Below are positions 5,991-9,382 of a stretch of DNA of 9,382 nucleotides, piece after piece (position 1 is the first letter of the stretch; each line of letters opens with the position of its first letter). Made by a program: the position numbers and the translations under genes. Origin of the DNA: an uncultured Bacteroidales bacterium (GTDB taxonomy: Bacteria; Bacteroidota; Bacteroidia; Bacteroidales; Muribaculaceae); the NCBI GenBank assembly GCA_947176515.1, contig CAMWQZ010000024.1, positions 1 to 9,382 on the forward strand, in the 5' to 3' direction. Below the pieces are notes generated by a model. It worked only from the letters and a program-made list of their open reading frames with translations, had not been told where the DNA came from and did not search any database.

Positions 5991-7061
5991 TTACAAGGCT
6001 AATTTCAAGAGCTTACAGTCTTCTTCATCACCATCGGTATACCCGATAGCGAATATTGACTTGCCGTCAGAAGTCAGACACTTTATTCTATACGGAGTTT
6101 CCAACTTTCGATGTAGATTGCCGTCATAGTCAAAAATATAGATGATATTATTATCGTTGTAGCCGGGTGCAGAACCTACGACAATTCCGCAAAATGAGTC
6201 ATTGAGTGCACATATATCCTTGAAACCTATAAAGCATTCCTCCGTTGAGTAGGCACATTTTGGAATTGCACCATTGGCTATATCATACTTGGGTTCATAA
6301 ACCCCAACAACCGTTTTGCTTTTAATATGGTCATTTTCTATATCGAACACTTCAAACGCCATGCCGATGCTTGTTGCCACTACGAAATGTTTTCCGTCAG
6401 GCGAAACGGCATTGGATGCGCAATTATTCCATAATGACCAGTTGGCTTCTTCGTCCTCCGTCTGAATGGGATATGAAGTATAATTATAGACGGAGTCTTG
6501 ATTGTTGATTAACATAAGCCGGCATTTATTGTTAAGGCCAACGCCGATAAATCGATCGTTGCCCAATGGATATACAGCACTAAATCGATATGCTCCTTCA
6601 GGAATAATGCCTGCATAATCATTCCATTTGGCCGAATTAAAAATTTCCGGGAAATCGCTTGCTTCACATTCCATTGATTTAGCCTTCATAAAATCATATA
6701 TGCAGATTTTACCGGAAAGGTCTGAACCAATATTGTGGGGAGAGAGGAATTCATTGGGACCCTGACCAATCTCGCCAAAGCTGCCAATGTAATAACCGTT
6801 TGTTGAAATTAAATGAAAAAGTTTGCCGTTCAATGATTTATCAAAAAGCATCAATAACGTGTCATTTGCCATAATAATCTGGGTGGGATTTCCAAATATG
6901 TACCCAGTCTCAATAACTTTGGCATCGATTTCTTCGGTGTTGATGTTAGATAAGATTTTGTTATTGAATTCTACAGCTTTGTTGTTTCTGTCATTGCAGG
7001 ATATAAACAGAAACAGGAATAAAATAGGCAATAATGATGTAAGGTCGGTAAATTTCTTCAT
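5991..7061 (-). CDS. BF3164-like lipoprotein, TolB-like beta-propeller
   Basis: The 356-residue protein has a lipoprotein signal: K-K near the start, a hydrophobic core L-L-P-I-L-F-L-F-L-F, and the lipobox F-I-S-C with Cys22. The mature part is made of repeated beta-blade-like segments. One carries F-G-E-I-G-Q-G-P-N-E-F (about 95-105), a variant of the G-x-G-P-x-E-F motif of BF3164-family and 6-bladed-propeller lipoproteins of Bacteroidetes. Another, at about 214-224, reads V-S-P-D-G-K-H-F-V-V-A-T as in TolB-like propellers. It is probably anchored in the envelope as a binding or scaffold protein; no ligand can be named. The start is 16 bases after the stop of the MATE gene, so the two are likely cotranscribed. 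Sample 60-base stretches counted by hand gave about 35-42% GC here against about 53% inside the MATE gene, hinting at a different origin. Confidence 0.8.
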   Translation of the reverse strand: MKKFTDLTSLLPILFLFLFISCNDRNNKAVEFNNKILSNINTEEIDAKVIETGYIFGNPTQIIMANDTLLMLFDKSLNGKLFHLISTNGYYIGSFGEIGQGPNEFLSPHNIGSDLSGKICIYDFMKAKSMECEASDFPEIFNSAKWNDYAGIIPEGAYRFSAVYPLGNDRFIGVGLNNKCRLMLINNQDSVYNYTSYPIQTEDEEANWSLWNNCASNAVSPDGKHFVVATSIGMAFEVFDIENDHIKSKTVVGVYEPKYDIANGAIPKCAYSTEECFIGFKDICALNDSFCGIVVGSAPGYNDNNIIYIFDYDGNLHRKLETPYRIKCLTSDGKSIFAIGYTDGDEEDCKLLKLAL

Positions 7062-7077
7062 TTTCTTAATTTACGTA

Positions 7078-8436
7078 TTATTTGCGGGAATTGATGCGGC
7101 GGAACTCGTAATAAATCATTGCTGCGGTCACGAGTGTCGCAAGCAGGTCGGAGCCCGGGAATGACAGCCACACACCCGTCAGGCCGAGTTTGCCGGGCAA
7201 AACAAGCAAAAGGGGTATAAGAAAAATCACCTGGCGAGTCAAGCTGAGGAATATTGACTTGCCAACGCTGCCGATGCTTTGGAAGAAATTTGTCGACACA
7301 ATCTGGAATCCCACGACTGAGAATGCGAGCAGGGTGTGTTTGAGACAGTCGATGGTTACGTCGACGAGGTATTTGTCGGAGGTAAAAGCCTTAGCGATAA
7401 GCGCCGGGAAGCAAAGTCCGACGATGCTGCCAACGGCACAGATGCCAGTGGTTACACCCGTTGCGAGCCAGAATGTGCGTTTAAGACGGTCGAGATGTCC
7501 GGCGCCGTAATTGTAACCGACTATAGCCTGCATGCCTTGACATATGCCGATAATTACCATGACAATAAGCGAGGTGTAAGTGACAAAAATGCCAGCTGCT
7601 CCGATGGCCGTGTCGCCACCGTAGTTTAACAACGATTTATTTATAATGACGTTGATAAAGCATGATGCGGCGTTGACGAGCGCCGGTGCGGCGCCAATAG
7701 AAATGATGCCAATGACGATTTCCCACTTGAGCCGATATGTGCCGCGCGAAAAGTGGAGTGTTACATCACGGCGGATAAAGTGTGCCATTACAAAAATCAT
7801 CGAACAGGTCATTGCGATGTCACTTGCGATTGCTGCACCTTTGATGCCCATGCCGAATGTGAAGATGAATAAAGGCGCAAGCGCGAGATTAATGAGTGCA
7901 CCGAGAATCATGGTTAACATTGCGCGACGGGGATAGCCAGATGCGCGCATGATGTTGTTGAAGCCGAAGGCGAGGTTGGTCATAAGCAAGCCGGGCAGCA
8001 TCCAGAGGATAAAGTCACGGGCATAGGGGAGGGTGACCTCACTTGCGCCGAAAGCTTTCAGAATCGGGTCAATGAAGATGCCAAAGAGGGTGATATAGAT
8101 TGTGGCATTGATAAGTAGGAGCACAAGGGCATTACCTAACACAAGAGATGCACGACTATAGTCCTTCTGACCAAGAAATATGGATATTCTTGCTGTGGCG
8201 CCGGCTCCGACGAGCACACCGAGGGCTGTAGTAAGGTTCATCACCGGGAAGGTGATTGCGAGACCTGAAATCGCCTCGGCTCCAACTCCTCGTCCGATAA
8301 AGATGCGATCGACAACGTTATAGAGCGACATTACAAGAAGCCCGACAACAGTCGGAACGCTATACTGCCACAACAGCCGACCGACGGCACCAGTGGCAAG
8401 GATATTAAGATTGCCTTTTATTGAATCCTCATTCAT
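7078..8436 (-). CDS. MATE-family multidrug/cation efflux transporter (MepA/DinF-like)
   Basis: The 452-residue, strongly hydrophobic protein is the usual MATE length, with about 12 predicted membrane helices in two homologous halves. The first helix region has the family pattern P-T-V-V-G-L-L-V-M-S-L-Y-N-V-V-D-R-I-F-I-G, followed by G-A-E-A-I-S-G-L-A-I-T-F-P. The second half has the matching G-I-C-Q-G-M-Q-A-I-V-G-Y-N-Y-G-A-G motif. The cytoplasmic N-terminus begins M-N-E-D-S-I-K-G. MATE pumps export cationic drugs or metabolites in exchange for Na+ or H+ at the inner membrane; the substrate cannot be told from sequence. A hairpin lies 14 bases before its start, and a lipoprotein gene begins 16 bases after its stop. 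The N-terminal half of the MepA subgroup fits best, but DinF-like naming is also possible. Confidence 0.93.
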   Translation of the reverse strand: MNEDSIKGNLNILATGAVGRLLWQYSVPTVVGLLVMSLYNVVDRIFIGRGVGAEAISGLAITFPVMNLTTALGVLVGAGATARISIFLGQKDYSRASLVLGNALVLLLINATIYITLFGIFIDPILKAFGASEVTLPYARDFILWMLPGLLMTNLAFGFNNIMRASGYPRRAMLTMILGALINLALAPLFIFTFGMGIKGAAIASDIAMTCSMIFVMAHFIRRDVTLHFSRGTYRLKWEIVIGIISIGAAPALVNAASCFINVIINKSLLNYGGDTAIGAAGIFVTYTSLIVMVIIGICQGMQAIVGYNYGAGHLDRLKRTFWLATGVTTGICAVGSIVGLCFPALIAKAFTSDKYLVDVTIDCLKHTLLAFSVVGFQIVSTNFFQSIGSVGKSIFLSLTRQVIFLIPLLLVLPGKLGLTGVWLSFPGSDLLATLVTAAMIYYEFRRINSRK

Positions 8437-8449
8437 AAGATAAGATATT

Positions 8450-8486
8450 AAAAATGCTCATCAAAATATTATTGACAAGCATTTTT
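8450..8486 (-). terminator. Hairpin between the TPR and MATE genes (terminator or attenuator)
   Basis: AAAAATGCT (8450-8458) pairs with AGCATTTTT (8478-8486). After a symmetric CA/CA internal loop, TCAA (8461-8464) pairs with TTGA (8472-8475). On the minus strand the stem ends in a T run followed by AATATC, typical of intrinsic termination of the TPR transcript. Because it is only 14 bases from the MATE start, it could also sit in that gene's leader. Confidence 0.65.
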
Positions 8487-8511
8487 ATGGTTTTAGACGG
8501 CTATGAGCATA

Positions 8512-9159
8512 TTATTGTGCGGCAGATGCTTTGGCTCGTTCGTAGTATTTACGGATGTCGATGTTAGCAGCGCCGAAAGCCGGATATTCTTTAAGAATTG
8601 TTTCGTAAGCTTTTGCTTCAGCAGCGAAGTTTTTCTGTTCGCGGTAAACGTTGGCTTCTTTAACAAGAAGAATCGGAGTCAGCTGAGAGTTATGATCGGC
8701 TTCTTTAATAGCCTTTTCGAATGCGCTGATAGCTGCGTCGTAGTTTTTGAGGTTGACGTAGCAGTCGCCTTTGAGAGCTTGAATGCCTGAAGCGATGATT
8801 TCGTCAGAGGCAGAAGCATCGTTGAGATATTTGATAGCCTCTTCGTAGTTGCCTGCCTGGTAGAGACGGATAGCAGCTTCGATTTTTGCGCGGTCGCCGC
8901 TCTTTGTGCCATGAGTTGCAGCGTCTTTGTAGAGGTTTAGCGCGATTGAGTCGTTCTGCTCAACATCGGCGAGGGCAATTGCCTGATCAGCTTTTGCAAC
9001 CTGAGACTGGCGCACGAGGAACCATACAAGTACGATTACGAGCACAACGGCTACTGCGATGAAAAGGGCTGTGAGCTGTTTGCGGTATTTTTTTGTTTTT
9101 GCTACGAAGTCTGCTTCTTCTTCGATAACAGGCTGAACGTTTGGTTTGTTATTTTCCAT
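8512..9159 (-). CDS. Membrane-anchored tetratricopeptide-repeat protein
   Basis: The 215-residue protein has a charged N-terminal segment (1-28) with basic residues K-T-K-K-Y-R-K just before one membrane helix (about 29-49, L-T-A-L-F-I-A-V-A-V-V). The C-terminal part should therefore face the periplasm. Three or more TPR-like helix pairs follow: A-I-R-L-Y-Q-A-G-N-Y-E-E-A-I-K-Y-L (about 96-112), K-G-D-C-Y-V-N-L-K-N-Y-D-A-A-I-S-A-F-E-K-A (130-150) and A-N-V-Y-R-E-Q-K-N-F-A-A-E-A-K-A-Y-E (in about 170-190). The layout resembles YfgM-type TPR proteins (PF09976-like), which in E. coli associate with the Sec translocon and periplasmic chaperones. The similarity is in architecture, not a proven orthology. 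Its transcript probably ends at the hairpin after its stop, separating it from the MATE gene. Confidence 0.85.
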   Translation of the reverse strand: MENNKPNVQPVIEEEADFVAKTKKYRKQLTALFIAVAVVLVIVLVWFLVRQSQVAKADQAIALADVEQNDSIALNLYKDAATHGTKSGDRAKIEAAIRLYQAGNYEEAIKYLNDASASDEIIASGIQALKGDCYVNLKNYDAAISAFEKAIKEADHNSQLTPILLVKEANVYREQKNFAAEAKAYETILKEYPAFGAANIDIRKYYERAKASAAQ

Positions 9160-9232
9160 TGAAATTATGTTGATTTCGTTTTTTATTTCAAGAAAGAATG
9201 AGCCGACAAATTACGCCGACGCTTTCGAACTG

Positions 9233-9240
9233 CAAAAATA
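9233..9240 (-). promoter_or_regulatory. Possible -7 box for the TPR gene
   Basis: On the minus strand TATTTTTG (9240-9233) is an exact match to the Bacteroidetes -7 pattern TAnnTTTG and would start transcription about 65 bases before the ATG at 9159. No TTTG is present at the ideal upstream distance. A second weaker pair (TTTG at 9236-9233, then GTAATTTG at 9214-9207) overlaps it. Confidence 0.35.
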
Positions 9241-9287
9241 GTGTTTATCTCTCAGAAATAAAAATTTTTGGCTTATAAACCGTTATT

Positions 9288-9382
9288 TTATTTTATAGCC
9301 AAGCTCTGAAAGGAACTTTCGACAGTCATTTTTTTTTTGGTCTTGATTGATGATTTCACGTCAAGGCGAAGATCCTCGGCAG
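9288..9382 (-). CDS. Possible 3' end of an unidentified gene running in from the right edge
   Basis: One minus-strand frame is open from the window edge (first full codon at 9380) to a TAA at 9288-9290, giving 30 residues that begin A-E-D-L-R-L-D-V-K-S-S-I-K. A run of ten T (ten A on the coding strand) at 9329-9338 sits inside it. Shifting the frame at that run gives a more protein-like ending, D-C-R-K-F-L-S-E-L-G-Y-K-I-K, with a stop at 9283-9285. I do not recognise the family. An imperfect stem GGCTTATAAA/TTTATAGCC (9270-9300) with a bulge lies at its end and might terminate it. At this length an open frame can occur by chance. Confidence 0.3.
   Translation of the reverse strand, partial: AEDLRLDVKSSIKTKKKMTVESSFQSLAIK

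Noticed and set aside
7190..7936. Plus-strand open frames opposite the MATE gene
   Set aside because: They lie fully antisense to a well-supported transporter and lack protein-like features.
9195..9275. Short plus-strand frame beginning M-S-R-Q-I-T upstream of the TPR gene
   Set aside because: It is under 30 codons, lies across the likely TPR promoter and has no ribosome site.
1..9382. tRNA, rRNA, CRISPR arrays, insertion sequences, phage genes
   Set aside because: No cloverleaf, spaced repeats, transposase motifs or phage-like genes were seen on either strand.

Overview
The window looks like a chromosomal segment from a Bacteroidales gut-type bacterium, possibly Muribaculaceae or Bacteroidaceae. 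The basis is a carboxypeptidase-regulatory/plug/beta-barrel outer-membrane protein of Bacteroidetes type, a BF3164-like propeller lipoprotein, a HipA kinase domain of Bacteroides type, and Bacteroidetes-style promoters (TTTG spaced about 19-21 bases from TAnnTTTG) with few strong Shine-Dalgarno sites. The family-level assignment is inference.

Left part, plus strand. Bases 1-402 hold the C-terminal part of a HipA-type kinase that needs a one-base frame correction near 247-253 to be read through. Bases 500-2312 form a compact three-gene operon: a MarR-family regulator with an OhrR-like N-terminal cysteine, a FrnE/DsbA-like thiol oxidoreductase, and a glyoxalase-II-like metallo-beta-lactamase-fold hydrolase. 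It ends at a strong rho-independent terminator (2315-2345). The layout suggests a small thiol-redox or electrophile response unit under its own regulator.

Middle. A 936-residue outer-membrane beta-barrel protein lies on the minus strand (2454-5264). It is divergent from a small Tyr/Gly/Pro-rich lipoprotein on the plus strand (5502-5945). They share a 237-base spacer in which a good minus-strand Bacteroidetes promoter can be seen. Two terminator-like hairpins separate the convergent MBL and barrel genes.

Right part, minus strand. Read in the direction of transcription, this is a membrane-anchored TPR protein (9159-8512), a hairpin, a MATE efflux transporter (8436-7078) and, 16 bases on, an AT-richer BF3164-like lipoprotein (7061-5991). 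The lipoprotein's 3' end faces the small Pro-rich lipoprotein across a 45-base gap filled by a 14-bp tandem repeat. The last ~95 bases may be the 3' end of another minus-strand gene, interrupted by a ten-base homopolymer.

No RNA genes, CRISPR arrays, insertion sequences or clear new multi-gene system were seen. The most interesting points are the MarR/FrnE/MBL redox unit with its palindrome in the promoter, the frameshifted hipA, and the divergent barrel/lipoprotein pair with low-complexity Gly/Pro tails.
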